DNA from: CAVSSX01 sp963730735
Lineage (GTDB): Bacteria > Actinomycetota > Acidimicrobiia > Acidimicrobiales > RAAP-2
Length of the DNA stretch: 64,000 nucleotides
Reading direction: 5' to 3'
NCBI GenBank assembly: GCA_963730735.1
Contig: CAVSSX010000007.1
Coordinates: 930,001 to 994,000 of the forward strand
The translations under genes and the position numbers were made by a program. The notes beneath the pieces were generated by a model. The model made no database searches and had not been told where the DNA came from. It worked only from the letters and a program-made list of their open reading frames with translations. This document shows positions 46,656 through 56,280 of this stretch, piece after piece. The stretch's first letter is position 1; every line of letters starts with the position of its first letter.

Positions 46656-47557
46656 CGCCCGGGAGACCACGGTAGGAGGACCCGCTCCAGCAGGCGGACC
46701 AGGACGTCGGTGAGTAGGCCGAGGACGGCGTAGCAGGCCAGGCACACCACGATCACGTTGGACTGGAAGTAGGTCTGGGCCTGGATGATCAGGTACCCGA
46801 GTCCGCTCGAGGCGTTGATCTGCTCGGCGAACACCAGCAGCAGCCAGGCCACGGCCATGGCCATCCGCAGGCCGACCAGGAAGCCGGGCAGCGTCGCCGG
46901 AAGCACGATGCGGCGGATGCGCTGCCACCGACCCAGGCCGATCACGTCGGCGAGCTCGTGGTACCGGGGTTCGATCGAGCGCACCGCGGCGAAGGTGTTG
47001 ATGTAGATCGGGAACATCACCCCGAGCGTGATCATCGAGATCTTGGCGGTTTCACCCACCCCGAGCCACAGCACGAAGAGTGACTCCAGTCCGATGATCG
47101 GCACGAAGCGCATCATCTGCACGTTGGCGTCGATCAAGTTCTCGCCGGCGCGGCTCAGGCCGGCAACGAGGGCCAGGATCGCGCCCAGGGGCACGCCGAC
47201 CACCAGGCCCCAGAAGACCCGTTGGAGGGAGGCCCAGAGGGCCGACTGCAGCGCGCCGGTGCTGATGAGGTGGGCGCCCGCCGAGACGACGGCGGTGGGG
47301 CCGGCCAGGTCCTGCGGCCGAAGCCAACCGACTGCCGATGCGACCTCCCAGAGCACCAACAGGGCGACAACGCCGAGGAGCCGCTGGCTTCCCCGCCCGA
47401 CCCGTCGGGTGCGCGAGGGCTGCTCCGTCGCCCCGTCGAGCGGCAGCTTCACCAGGGTGGTGCCGACCGGCCGCGAGGTCCCGCTATCGACGGGGCCGTC
47501 CGGCGAGACCGTGCCGGCGCGTCGGGGCACCCACGACCGGACGTCGGAGATGGTCAT
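46652..47557 (-). CDS. ssuC: sulfonate-type ABC transporter permease
   Basis: 301 residues with six membrane spans after a 60-residue Pro/Arg-rich cytoplasmic N-tail. Type I importer pattern: the EAA loop at ELADVIGLGRWQRIRRIVLP and ATLPGFLVGLRMAMAVAWLL. It couples to the ATPase and overlaps both neighbours by four bases (ATGA), so the three transporter genes are translated together. The long N-tail is unusual; a start further in at the first span cannot be excluded but the ATGA overlap favours 47557. Confidence 0.9.
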   Translation of the reverse strand: MTISDVRSWVPRRAGTVSPDGPVDSGTSRPVGTTLVKLPLDGATEQPSRTRRVGRGSQRLLGVVALLVLWEVASAVGWLRPQDLAGPTAVVSAGAHLISTGALQSALWASLQRVFWGLVVGVPLGAILALVAGLSRAGENLIDANVQMMRFVPIIGLESLFVLWLGVGETAKISMITLGVMFPIYINTFAAVRSIEPRYHELADVIGLGRWQRIRRIVLPATLPGFLVGLRMAMAVAWLLLVFAEQINASSGLGYLIIQAQTYFQSNVIVVCLACYAVLGLLTDVLVRLLERVLLPWSPGR

Positions 47558-48573
47558 GACGTCCCTTGCGCCTTGGTCACCACGGCGTTGAAGCGGGGGT
47601 CGAACTCTTTGGCCACCGCCACCGACGAGGGGATGAGCCCGGCCGCCAGGTAGAGGTCCGCCAGCTGCTTCTGCGGGGCCAGCATGGCTCCGGGAAGGGT
47701 GAAGAAGGCCGAGGGCCCCACCTGCTTCTGCACCGCCTGGGCCCGGGCCGGCGAGAGCCCGTACTGCTGCTCGTAGACCGACGTGACGGCCAGGTTCGGG
47801 TGTGTCTTGAGGTAGGCGTAGGACTTGAGCAAGCGGGTGATGTAGTCGGCGATGGCCGCCGACGTGGCCTTGCTCTCGAGGGCCGAGCCGTCGGCGACCA
47901 GGAAGTCGGCCCGAAGGGTCAGATCGGAGGGCCGGGCGATGACCTTGGCGGTCGGATTCGCCTGCACATAGGCACTGAGCAGCGGCTCGACCTCTATGCC
48001 GGCGTCGGCCGAGCCACCCTGGAGGGCGGCCGCCACCTGCGTCGACGGGACGTTGACCGGCGTGATGTCATGCAGCGTCAGCCCGGCCGAGTGCAGTCCT
48101 TCCAGCAGGGCACTCTCGAGGGCCGTCCCCTCCTGGAACGCGACCCGCTTTCCCTTCAGACCGGCCCACCCCTTGATCGAACCGGTGTTGGGCCCCGACA
48201 CCAGCGCGTACGACGTTCCCTGACTGGCCCACCCGGCGATGGCCGTCACCGGTTGTCCGGCCGCCTGCGCCTGGATCAGGGGCGTGCTCTGGATGAAGCC
48301 GACGTCGAGGGACCCACCTTGGAACGCCTGCAACATCGCCGGCCCGCCGATGAACTCCGAGTACTGCACCTGGTAAGGGAAGTTCTTGTCCTCGCCGGCC
48401 AACGACAGGACCAGCGACAGGTTCTTCAGCTGCTCCCCGACGCGCAGGACCGTGCCTTTCGGAATGGACGATGCGGCGGCCGTCGCTTTCGGGGCGGCAC
48501 CGGCTGGTCCGGCGACGAGGAGGCTCGTGGCGACAGCGGACAGGGCGAGGATGGATCGGGCTCGGAATCGCAT
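47554..48573 (-). CDS. ssuA: sulfonate/nitrate-type ABC solute-binding protein
   Basis: 339 residues from ATG 48573. Signal peptide RFRARSILALSAVATSLLVA to about residue 27 (AGAAP). The mature part is the NMT1/THI5-like two-lobe fold: VLRVGEQLKNLSLVLSLAG, GSLDVGFIQSTPLIQAQAAG, then KGKRVAFQEGTALESALLEG. It captures an organosulfonate outside the membrane. First gene of the operon; a promoter-like TTGACT-N17-TAATTA (48582-48610) ends only eight bases before the start codon, so the mRNA may be almost leaderless. A start at TTG 48591 is possible but would overlap the -10. Confidence 0.9.
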   Translation of the reverse strand: MRFRARSILALSAVATSLLVAGPAGAAPKATAAASSIPKGTVLRVGEQLKNLSLVLSLAGEDKNFPYQVQYSEFIGGPAMLQAFQGGSLDVGFIQSTPLIQAQAAGQPVTAIAGWASQGTSYALVSGPNTGSIKGWAGLKGKRVAFQEGTALESALLEGLHSAGLTLHDITPVNVPSTQVAAALQGGSADAGIEVEPLLSAYVQANPTAKVIARPSDLTLRADFLVADGSALESKATSAAIADYITRLLKSYAYLKTHPNLAVTSVYEQQYGLSPARAQAVQKQVGPSAFFTLPGAMLAPQKQLADLYLAAGLIPSSVAVAKEFDPRFNAVVTKAQGTS

Positions 48574-48581
48574 TCCCGATT

Positions 48582-48610
48582 TAATTACCAATTATTAGTG
48601 ACTTAGTCAA
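48582..48610 (-). promoter_or_regulatory. candidate promoter of the sulfonate operon (near-leaderless)
   Basis: Minus strand: -35 TTGACT (48605-48610), exact 17-base spacer, -10 TAATTA (48582-48587), in a strikingly AT-rich patch. The expected start of transcription, about seven bases further, falls one to three bases before ATG 48573. Confidence 0.55.
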
Positions 48611-48740
48611 GAATAGCGTCGGGAGCTGGCCTGGTCCCGACCTGAGGTCGGCGCTCGGCCAGCTCTCGGCAGTCGGGGAGCCGCAGACCTGGACTCTTGG
48701 CGATGCGGCCCGAGTGATCCGGGATCCAATACCGTGGGGC

Positions 48741-50300
48741 ATGGCCGAAGAGGGGAACCGTCGACGGATCGTCCTGGTGGCCATGATCCTGGCCAACTCG
48801 ATCATCCTGGTCGACCAGACGGCCGTGCCGTTGGCGCTGCCGTCGATCATGAGCCATTTCCGGGTGGGCACGCAGGTGGGGCAGTGGGTCCTCAACCTGA
48901 GCATGCTGGCCCTGTCGGCGTTCCTCATCCTGGGCGGGCGACTGGGTGACCAGTTCGGGCGACGCCGGATCTTCCTGCTCGGTGCGCTCACCTTCGGCGC
49001 CGGGTCCGCCCTCGGCGCGCTCGCCCCGACCTTCGGCGCGCTCCTGGTGGCCCGGGTGGTCCAGGGCGTGGGCGGGGCCCTCATGCTGCCGGGCAGCGTG
49101 GCCATCGTCAGCGCCAGCTTCCCGAGGGCCGAGCGGGGCAAGGCGCTCGGGACCATGGGTGGGGTGGCCGCCATCGCCGGGGCCCTGGGCCCGACGATCG
49201 GCGGCGCGCTGACCTCGGCCGTCAGCTGGCGTCTGGTGCTCGGGATCAACGTGCCGCTGGCCCTGGCCTGTGCGATCGCCACGCTGGTTGCCGTGCCCAA
49301 GGACCACGTCCGCCGATCCGATGCCCACGTGGACGTCCTCGGCTCGGCCCTGCTCTGCGTGGCCATCGTCGGGCTCGTGTTCGGGCTCATCCAGAGTCAG
49401 ACGGGGTCGTTCCTCTCGCCCATCGTCGTCGCGCCGCTCGTCCTGGCGGCGGTGGCCGCCGTCGCCTTCGTGTGGTGGGAGCGACGTCACCCCGACCCAC
49501 TCATGAACCTGCGTCTGCTCCGGCGCACCCCGAACTACCTCGGGGCGACCATCAGTCAAGGGTTGGCCGGGTTCGTCGAGCTCGGCCTCGGGCTGGTGTT
49601 CCCGCTCCTGTTGATCCTCGATCTGGGCATGAGCCCGGTCGTGGCCGGTCTGGCCCTCATCCCCACCACCATCCCGATGATCTTCCTGTCGACCCTGGTC
49701 GGCAAGTGGTACGACCGCTCGGGTGGTCGGCCGCCCCTCGTCGTGGGCTTCGTCGTCCTGGCCGCCTCCGGCATCGCCCTGCTCCTGGGCGTCCATGCCG
49801 TCGGGCCGAACGCCAAGGACTACCCGTACTTGCTGCCCGGCCTCCTCCTCTTCGGGTCGGGGTTGGCCCTGATCCTCACGGCCAACGACCCGGTCAGCCT
49901 GGATTCGGTGGCCGACGAACACGCCGGCCAGGTCTCGGGCGTCTCGGCGACGGCGGAGCAGGCGGGGGGCGCGATCGGCATCGCCGCCCTCTACACCGTC
50001 TTCCACGGTGTCTACATTCGACGGCTCTCGACCCTGGTCCACTACGGCACCCCCGGGGGGTTGACCAAGGCCCAGGGGAACCAGCTCCGCAACGCCCTCC
50101 AGGCGGCGGAGCAGACCGGCCTGAAGCCGCACCACTTCGACCAGTCGCTGATCCACTACCTCATCCCGGCGTTCGAGGCCTCGAAGTTGGGCTACGGGGC
50201 CGACTTCATCGCCGTGACCATCGTGGCGGTGATCGGTGCGCTGTGCACCGCCCGCCTGGTCCGGAAACCCCAGGTCGAAACGCAGTCGCTGGAGGGCTAG
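48741..50300 (+). CDS. MFS drug:H+ antiporter, DHA2 (14-span) type
   Basis: 519 residues from ATG 48741 with 14 predicted spans. Motif A GGRLGDQFGRRR, motif B/C around VARVVQGVGGALMLPGSVAI and GPTIGGALTS (the antiporter signature). Such carriers export drugs or metabolites. Divergent from the sulfonate operon and followed by an amidohydrolase gene in the same direction. A cytoplasmic TetR regulator at 53379 could control this group, but no operator was identified. Confidence 0.92.
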   Translation: MAEEGNRRRIVLVAMILANSIILVDQTAVPLALPSIMSHFRVGTQVGQWVLNLSMLALSAFLILGGRLGDQFGRRRIFLLGALTFGAGSALGALAPTFGALLVARVVQGVGGALMLPGSVAIVSASFPRAERGKALGTMGGVAAIAGALGPTIGGALTSAVSWRLVLGINVPLALACAIATLVAVPKDHVRRSDAHVDVLGSALLCVAIVGLVFGLIQSQTGSFLSPIVVAPLVLAAVAAVAFVWWERRHPDPLMNLRLLRRTPNYLGATISQGLAGFVELGLGLVFPLLLILDLGMSPVVAGLALIPTTIPMIFLSTLVGKWYDRSGGRPPLVVGFVVLAASGIALLLGVHAVGPNAKDYPYLLPGLLLFGSGLALILTANDPVSLDSVADEHAGQVSGVSATAEQAGGAIGIAALYTVFHGVYIRRLSTLVHYGTPGGLTKAQGNQLRNALQAAEQTGLKPHHFDQSLIHYLIPAFEASKLGYGADFIAVTIVAVIGALCTARLVRKPQVETQSLEG

Positions 50301-50421
50301 CCACCCGTCCAGCCCTGCGAGGTCAACCCTCAGCACCGCTGGCCGACGCGTGCCATCGTGGGGGACGGGTACGGGACGCTGTGGCCAGCCCGACCCGGGT
50401 GCGGACGAGGGGGGACGCAAC

Positions 50422-51588
50422 GTGCACGACATCGACCACCTGCTGAACGGGACCTGGATGATCTCGTCGGACTCCCACATCGTGGAGCCGCCCGACCTCT
50501 GGCAGGCGCGGGTCCCCGAGCCGCTCCGGGACCGCGCCCCCAAGGTCGAGCACGACGCCGACGGGGACTGGTGGTTCGTGGACGGCATGAAGACCATGTC
50601 GTTCCTCGGGATCCAGGCGGGCGACCGCTTCGAGAAGGACGCCACCGAGCTGCGGACGTCCGGCGAGTTCGGAGAGGTCCGGCCGGCCGCCTACGACCCC
50701 GCCGCCTACCTGGCCGAGAACGAGCTCGACGGCATCTGGGGCTCGGTGATCTACCCCAGCCAGGGCCTGATCATCTACCGGGTGCCGTCCGAGGAGGTCG
50801 TCGACGCGTCGGCCAGGGCCTACAACGACTGGCTGGCCGACTTCTGCAGCCACGACCCGTCCCGCCTCAAGGGCATCGCCATGCTCAACGTCGACCACCC
50901 GGACCACGCGGCGGCCGAGCTGCGACGCTGCCGCGAGCTGGACCTCTGCGGCGCCCTCATCACCGTGTTCCCACCGGCGGGCCGGCGGTACTGGTCGGAG
51001 GACTACGAGCCGCTCTGGTCGACGGCCGAGGAGCTCGACATGCCCCTCAGCCTGCACGTGGGGACCGACCGGTTCGATGCCAACGCCGCCACCGGACCGA
51101 TCGACGTCAAGTCGGGGGGACGGGAGAACACCTTCGTCAACAAGGACTTCCAGGTCCGCGAGTCGTTGGCCGACATCATCTTTTCGGGCGTGTTCGAGCG
51201 GCACCCCGGGCTCAAGGTCGGCGCCGTCGAGCACGAGCTGGGCTGGATCCCGTACTTCTTGGACCAGATGGACTACACGTACACCGAACGGCCGCTCCGG
51301 GGCGCGTGGCACCGCTTCAGGCCGGGGGTGCTCCCGTCGGACTTCTTCCGGTCGAACGTGTTCGCCTCGTTCCAGGAGGATGCGATCGGCATCCGCGAAC
51401 GCGAGTTCATCGGCGTCGACGCCCTCATGTGGGGGAGCGACTATCCCCACACCGAGTCCACGTTCCCCCATTCTCGCCAGACGCTGGCCAAGATCATGGG
51501 CGACGTCCCGGCCGACGACGTGCGCCGCATCGTCGCCGACAACGCCCGCCGCCTCTACGGCTTCACGCCGCCCCCGGTCGTCGGCTAG
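50422..51588 (+). CDS. amidohydrolase_2 family protein
   Basis: 388 residues from GTG 50422 preceded by GAGGGGGGA. TIM-barrel metal hydrolase features: ISSDSHIVEPPDLW at the N-terminus (Asp-x-His), CGALITVFPPAGRRYWSEDY, LSLHVGTDRF (His), and ALMWGSDYPHTESTFPHSRQ (catalytic Asp). The family contains decarboxylases and hydrolases of aromatic acids (for example ACMSD and resorcylate decarboxylase). The short N-terminal metal motif is DSH rather than HxH, as in many decarboxylase-like members. Substrate unknown; it precedes a second amidohydrolase. Confidence 0.88.
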   Translation: MHDIDHLLNGTWMISSDSHIVEPPDLWQARVPEPLRDRAPKVEHDADGDWWFVDGMKTMSFLGIQAGDRFEKDATELRTSGEFGEVRPAAYDPAAYLAENELDGIWGSVIYPSQGLIIYRVPSEEVVDASARAYNDWLADFCSHDPSRLKGIAMLNVDHPDHAAAELRRCRELDLCGALITVFPPAGRRYWSEDYEPLWSTAEELDMPLSLHVGTDRFDANAATGPIDVKSGGRENTFVNKDFQVRESLADIIFSGVFERHPGLKVGAVEHELGWIPYFLDQMDYTYTERPLRGAWHRFRPGVLPSDFFRSNVFASFQEDAIGIREREFIGVDALMWGSDYPHTESTFPHSRQTLAKIMGDVPADDVRRIVADNARRLYGFTPPPVVG

Positions 51589-51650
51589 CTGTGTTGTCCA
51601 GGTTGGTGGGCGCCGTGACCATCGGAACGGAAGAGGAAGGGTGACGACGG

Positions 51651-53315
51651 ATGGCCATCGCTGATCTGGTCGTGCGCGGGGGACTGGTCGTCGACGGCAC
51701 CGGCGAGGACCCCCGCCGGGCCGACGTGGCCGTCTCGGGTGGTCGGATCGCCTCCATCGGGTCGGACCTGACCGGCCGCCGGGTGGTCGATGCCGCCGGG
51801 GCGCTGGTCGTGCCCGGCTTCATCGACATCCACACGCACTACGACCCCCAGGCCACCTGGGACCCCTGGCTCACACCCTCGAGCCACCTCGGGGTGACGA
51901 GCGTGGTCGCCGGGAACTGCGGGTTCAGCGTGGCGCCGTGCCGGCCGGCCGACCGCTCCCTCATGCTCCGGACGCTCGAGGCGGTCGAGGACATGTCGTA
52001 CGACGCCATGGACACCGCCATCCCGTGGTCGTTCGAGACCTACCCCGAGTACCTGCGCCAACTCCGCGGTGACCGGCTCGGACTCAATTTCGGCGGCTAC
52101 GTCGGGCACACCGCCGTCCGCATGTGGGTCATGGGCCAAGCGGCGTACGAGCGGGAGGCGACACAGGAGGAGATCGACGCGATGTGCGCCGTCGTCCGAG
52201 AAGCCGTGCTCGGAGGGGCGCTCGGGTTCTCCACCGACCGGGCCGGCTTCCTCCAGGGGGCCGATGGGCGCCCGGTGCCCTCGGTGGTCGCCAGCTGGGA
52301 CGAGACCGAGCAGCTCTGCCTGGCCGTCCGCGACGCCGGGCGGGGCATCGTCCACGTGGCACCGGGGAACGACCTGGCCAACGTGGAGTGGATCTACGAC
52401 TTCGCCCCCCGCTTCGGTCGGACCATCACCTGGTCGGCCATCCTCGCCTTCCCGGAGGGTTCGGGTCAGGTCGACTGGCGGGACAAGCTCGGGGTGCACC
52501 AGCGCCATCCGGGCATGGACGTCCACCCGCAGGTGACCAGTCGGGCGCTCACCTTCCACTGGGGGCTCGAGAACCCACTCACCCTCTACCGCTACCCGGC
52601 GTTCGCCGACCTCGTCGGGTTGCCCCCGAACCAGTTGCTGGACCGCTTCACGAGCGAGAGCTTTCGGAGCCAGGCCCGAGCCGAGCTGGCCGCCAACCCC
52701 CCGGACTGGACGAGGACGATGGTCGTCGAATCCGGGCAATCGACCGCGGTCGACCACTCCGTGGGCGAGCTGGCGGCCACGCACGGCGTGACGCCCATCG
52801 ACGCCCTGCTGGACCTGGCCGTGGCCGACCGGCTGTCGACCCGGGTGAGCGTCGTCGCCGCCAACCTCGACGACCGGGCCGTGGCCACCCTGCTCACCGG
52901 TGAGGGTTGCATCCTCGGCCTGTCCGACGCCGGGGCCCACATCGGCCAGTTGTGCGACTCGGTGATGCCCGTCCACTTCCTCTCGGAGTGGGTGCGTGAC
53001 CGTGACCTGCTGCCGCTGGCCGCCGGGGTGCGCAAGACCTCGGGCGAGATCGCCGACGTCCTCGGCATGACCGACCGGGGCTACCTCCGAGAAGGCGACT
53101 TCGCCGACCTGGCGGTCATCGAGTGGGAGCAGCTGGCCACCGGCCCGATTCGTCGGGTCGCCGACCTGCCCGGGGGCGGGGACCGGCTGGTCGCCGACGA
53201 GCCGACCGGGCTGCGCCACGTCCTGGTGAACGGCGAACCCATCCGAGTGGACCATCAGTCGATCCACGCCGAGAACCGGGCGGGACAGATGTTGCAGCCG
53301 AAGTCCTACCGCTAG
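51651..53315 (+). CDS. N-acyl-D-amino-acid deacylase-like amidohydrolase
   Basis: 554 residues from ATG 51651. Metal motif HTHYDPQATWDP, then TSVVAGNCGFSVAPCRPAD (with Cys ligand-type loop of D-aminoacylases), GALGFSTDRAG, and near the end the Asp in GLSDAGAHIGQLCDS. It matches the family of about 550-residue D-aminoacylase-like enzymes whose substrates are N-acyl-D-amino acids or related amides. It starts 62 bases after the other amidohydrolase and probably shares its transcript. Confidence 0.9.
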   Translation: MAIADLVVRGGLVVDGTGEDPRRADVAVSGGRIASIGSDLTGRRVVDAAGALVVPGFIDIHTHYDPQATWDPWLTPSSHLGVTSVVAGNCGFSVAPCRPADRSLMLRTLEAVEDMSYDAMDTAIPWSFETYPEYLRQLRGDRLGLNFGGYVGHTAVRMWVMGQAAYEREATQEEIDAMCAVVREAVLGGALGFSTDRAGFLQGADGRPVPSVVASWDETEQLCLAVRDAGRGIVHVAPGNDLANVEWIYDFAPRFGRTITWSAILAFPEGSGQVDWRDKLGVHQRHPGMDVHPQVTSRALTFHWGLENPLTLYRYPAFADLVGLPPNQLLDRFTSESFRSQARAELAANPPDWTRTMVVESGQSTAVDHSVGELAATHGVTPIDALLDLAVADRLSTRVSVVAANLDDRAVATLLTGEGCILGLSDAGAHIGQLCDSVMPVHFLSEWVRDRDLLPLAAGVRKTSGEIADVLGMTDRGYLREGDFADLAVIEWEQLATGPIRRVADLPGGGDRLVADEPTGLRHVLVNGEPIRVDHQSIHAENRAGQMLQPKSYR

Positions 53316-53378
53316 CTCCCGCCCCGCCGAACGCCGCCGCGGGAGTACCCCTCGGCAACCGCAGTCGCAATGACTGCA

Positions 53379-54026
53379 TCATTTCTCGGGGCGGCCACGG
53401 CTGACGGCGGCGCTGGCCATCTCCACCAGCCACGTCTCGGCCTCGGCCTCGGACCAACCTCGTCGCTCGGTCAGCATGCTGTAGACCTCCGGGCTGACCA
53501 GCGCCCAGATGGCATCGACGACGTGGTCGGGCGCCGGGCCGTCGAGGATCAGGGCCAGACCGGCGACCATCACGTTGCGACGGTCGTCGTCGTACTTGGC
53601 CAGGCGGGCGGCCGCCGCCGCGTCGCTCGCCGCCGCTTCCTGGAGGGCCTTCAGGATGGGGATGGACCGCTGGTACACGCCGATGGTGAACCGCACCCCG
53701 GTGCGCAGCCGCTCGATCCGGCGACCCTTGGCGAACAGGGCCAGCTCCGGTCGATCGACCATCGCCGTCGGATCGTCGTCGCCGGCGATGGCCAGATCGA
53801 TGGCCGCCATGAGCAGGCCGGATTTCGAGCCGAACGCCGAGTAGACGGTGTCGACCGCCACCCCGGCCTCGGCGGCCACCATGGGCAGGGTCGTGGCCGC
53901 CCAGCCTTGGTCACGAAAGAGGGCGATGGCGGCGTTGACGATCGACTGGCGGGTCTCGGCGGCCTGACGGGCCCGCAGCGGGGAGTTGTATCGGGAGGGC
54001 GGTCGAGGGGCGTTCTTCGAAGCCAC
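53379..54026 (-). CDS. TetR-family regulator
   Basis: 215 residues from ATG 54026. The N-terminal HTH occupies about residues 20-65 (AETRQSIVNAAIALFRDQGW then TTLPMVAAEAGVAVDTVYSA). The C-terminal ligand domain is helical (ALFAKGRRIERLRTGVRFTI). It is convergent with the amidohydrolase genes and divergent from nothing nearby; a strong hairpin (54118-54157) separates it from the carboxypeptidase gene. Its target is unknown. Confidence 0.92.
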   Translation of the reverse strand: MASKNAPRPPSRYNSPLRARQAAETRQSIVNAAIALFRDQGWAATTLPMVAAEAGVAVDTVYSAFGSKSGLLMAAIDLAIAGDDDPTAMVDRPELALFAKGRRIERLRTGVRFTIGVYQRSIPILKALQEAAASDAAAAARLAKYDDDRRNVMVAGLALILDGPAPDHVVDAIWALVSPEVYSMLTERRGWSEAEAETWLVEMASAAVSRGRPEK

Positions 54027-54117
54027 GGATTCACTCTCCTCTAGTGGGTTGGCTCAAGTAGTACCGGAACGCACCCGGGAGCGTGGAGCACCCCTGGTCT
54101 CGGGATGCCCGCTCACT

Positions 54118-54157
54118 CCGGACTCGGCCCCCGGTGGGCGCCGGGGACCGAGTCCGG
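54118..54157. terminator. long hairpin after the D-Ala-D-Ala carboxypeptidase gene
   Basis: 17-base arms (54118-54134 and 54141-54157) with one mismatch around TGGGCG. On the minus strand it follows the carboxypeptidase stop (54190) by about 30 bases, and insulates the TetR gene. Confidence 0.78.
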
Positions 54158-54189
54158 GGATCAGTCCACACCCGATCGACCGGACTCGC

Positions 54190-55863
54190 CTAGAGGTACT
54201 TGTAGATGTCGGCGATCATCTGTGCCTGCTCGTTCGTGACGTCGAGGAACTCTTGCACCGAACTCAACGGCACGTTGCCCACCACGACCATGACGTCGAC
54301 CTTGCGGCCGCTCTTGGTCGTCACGTAGCCGGCCAGGCTGTTCCCGAGGAGCATCAACTGGCCCGTCGGCGAACCGACGGCCCGGTTGCCGGTCTTGATG
54401 GCGGCGTGGCCGGCGACGGGGCTGCTGTCGAGCACGTTGCCCAACGTGCCATTGCGGCCCAGTACGGGCAGCGACTGGTAGATCGTCGGGCCGAGGTTGG
54501 TGCTGGCGAGACGTCGCACAAAGGTGGTCATGGCATCGACGGAGGTTCGTCCCTGGTCGTCGGACCCGGCGCCGTCCATGAGAAAGACGCTGTCGGCGGG
54601 AACGCCCAGCTTCTTGATCGTGTCCATCTCGTCGCTCAGGCCGTCCAGGCAATTGGTACTGCCGGTCTTGACGGCCGCCAGGCACGTCATGAGGTCGGCG
54701 CCCCGGTTGTAGCTCGTCTTCAGGATCACGTTGAGGAACTGGGAGAGCGGCAGTGAGGTGTACGAGCCCACGAGGTCGCTGGCCTGGTAGCTCCCCTTCG
54801 GGGGCAGGAGCGATTCGGGGTTCGATCCCGTCGGTGTGGCGTTGACGGTGACCCCCGCCTGCTGGAGCGCCTGGATGAAGGCGGTCCGGGCGAAGGCCGC
54901 CGGGTCGTCCACCTGGCGGTCGACCAGCCTCGGGGCGCTCCCGAGAGCGATCGTGCCGGTCACGACCAGGTTGCCGGGCGTCGGCTCGTTGATCTGCAAC
55001 GCCGTCGATCCCTTTGCCGCCACCGTCGTGACCTGGCTCGACACTGCATAGGCGGCCGTCATCGGTCGCCAGTTGACGCTCGCCGGCGCGCCGACGGTCG
55101 CACCGGGGGACACCAGGGCGTCGATCAGGTTCTCGTTGACCCAGATCGGGGAGATCTCCCCGTCGGGGAACCCGCTGTAGGGAGTGAAGAGGCGGTCGTC
55201 CACCACCACATTGCCGTTGACCTGCGTGATGCCGGCGGCGCGCACCTTGGCGGCGATCTGGTTCAATCCGGTGAACGGGTTCCCGGGCGGCTCCACCGCT
55301 CCGGCCACGCCGACGTTGGCGTAGCTCTGGTCGAGCTGGGGCGTGCTCTCGTAGTACATGGTGCCGTTGGCCTGGTCACGCAGCCCGAGGCTCAGGTCCC
55401 CGGATCCCACGAGGACCAGGTTCCCGTTCAGGGTGGTGCCGCTCATGGTCCCCTCGCGGTAGGCGGGCGTCGTGAACCGGTAGTTGGGCCCGTAGAGGCG
55501 GAGCACGGTGGAGGTGGAGTAGAGCTTCATCGTCGAACCGGGGTCGAACATGCTCTGGCCGTTCTGGGAGGCCAGCACGTTGCCGGTCTTCTGGTCCTGC
55601 ACCTCGTAGCCCCAGGTCGAGAGGTGGTACTTGGCCTCGTTCTCGATGGCCAGCAGGGCCGAGGTCAGGTTCTGTGGTCCACGGGCCTGCGATTCTCCGG
55701 ACGCACCGGCCACCGACGCGCTGCCGGCGACGATGGTCGCCGCCACCGTGCCTGCCGCCAAGGCGGTGGCCACCAGGCCCCGTGCCCCGAATCGACCCGG
55801 TAGCGACAGCCGAGTGCCCGAGCGGTCCGGACGCTTCCCGATCTGTCCCGTCAGCTTGCCCAT
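54190..55863 (-). CDS. dacB: D-alanyl-D-alanine carboxypeptidase/endopeptidase (S13, DacB type)
   Basis: 557 residues from ATG 55863. An N-terminal signal/anchor lies at about 28-54. Penicillin-binding motifs: Ser110-T-M-Lys113 in DPGSTMKLYSTS, SYN in KTSYNRGADL, and KTG in AAIKTGNRAVG. The long insert between SxxK and SxN is typical of DacB. It trims peptidoglycan stem peptides outside the membrane. About 230 bases of noncoding DNA precede the next gene; nothing else was seen in it. Confidence 0.93.
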   Translation of the reverse strand: MGKLTGQIGKRPDRSGTRLSLPGRFGARGLVATALAAGTVAATIVAGSASVAGASGESQARGPQNLTSALLAIENEAKYHLSTWGYEVQDQKTGNVLASQNGQSMFDPGSTMKLYSTSTVLRLYGPNYRFTTPAYREGTMSGTTLNGNLVLVGSGDLSLGLRDQANGTMYYESTPQLDQSYANVGVAGAVEPPGNPFTGLNQIAAKVRAAGITQVNGNVVVDDRLFTPYSGFPDGEISPIWVNENLIDALVSPGATVGAPASVNWRPMTAAYAVSSQVTTVAAKGSTALQINEPTPGNLVVTGTIALGSAPRLVDRQVDDPAAFARTAFIQALQQAGVTVNATPTGSNPESLLPPKGSYQASDLVGSYTSLPLSQFLNVILKTSYNRGADLMTCLAAVKTGSTNCLDGLSDEMDTIKKLGVPADSVFLMDGAGSDDQGRTSVDAMTTFVRRLASTNLGPTIYQSLPVLGRNGTLGNVLDSSPVAGHAAIKTGNRAVGSPTGQLMLLGNSLAGYVTTKSGRKVDVMVVVGNVPLSSVQEFLDVTNEQAQMIADIYKYL

Positions 55864-55911
55864 TGGTCGATTCCTCCCGCCTCGGCGGCCACCCACATGG
55901 CCTCGGATCAA

Positions 55912-56280
55912 CGTCAGGGTAAACCCGATGCCTAGGTTCGATCAAGTAAAACTTGGGTGAATCTAGCTAACAGTGGTTGACCAGTGTCGATTCGAGCGAA
56001 TGTGTCGCTGCCGTTTCTCGGCGGCCGTCGTCCCCTGTCGCAGATGGTCAGCCCGGCCAGGCCCGCGGCGGCCGGCCGGTCAGTGGCAGGCGTTCGGCAG
56101 ACCGGTGCCGCATCGGGCCGCAACGACATGCCGGTCGAGATCCCCGGCTGCGCTCGGCCCTGGCGCGAGCGGCTCTTCGAGTGCCGACGCAACTGCGGTT
56201 GCGGCGGGCGGAGCCGCGCCGCGAGGACGTCACGACAGCCCTCTCGCCGGCCCCGAGCGGGGGCCGATCGCCCGGGAACC
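55912..56280. other. intergenic stretch, nothing supported
   Basis: Promoter region of the carboxypeptidase and the 3' flank of the broken efflux adaptor. Open frames on both strands look like noise. No clear promoter boxes or strong hairpin, apart from short GC repeats. Confidence 0.4.

Noticed and set aside
48603..50645. 680-codon minus-strand frame
   Set aside because: Antisense of the MFS exporter, full of Arg, Gly, Glu and His; the plus strand has clear transporter motifs.
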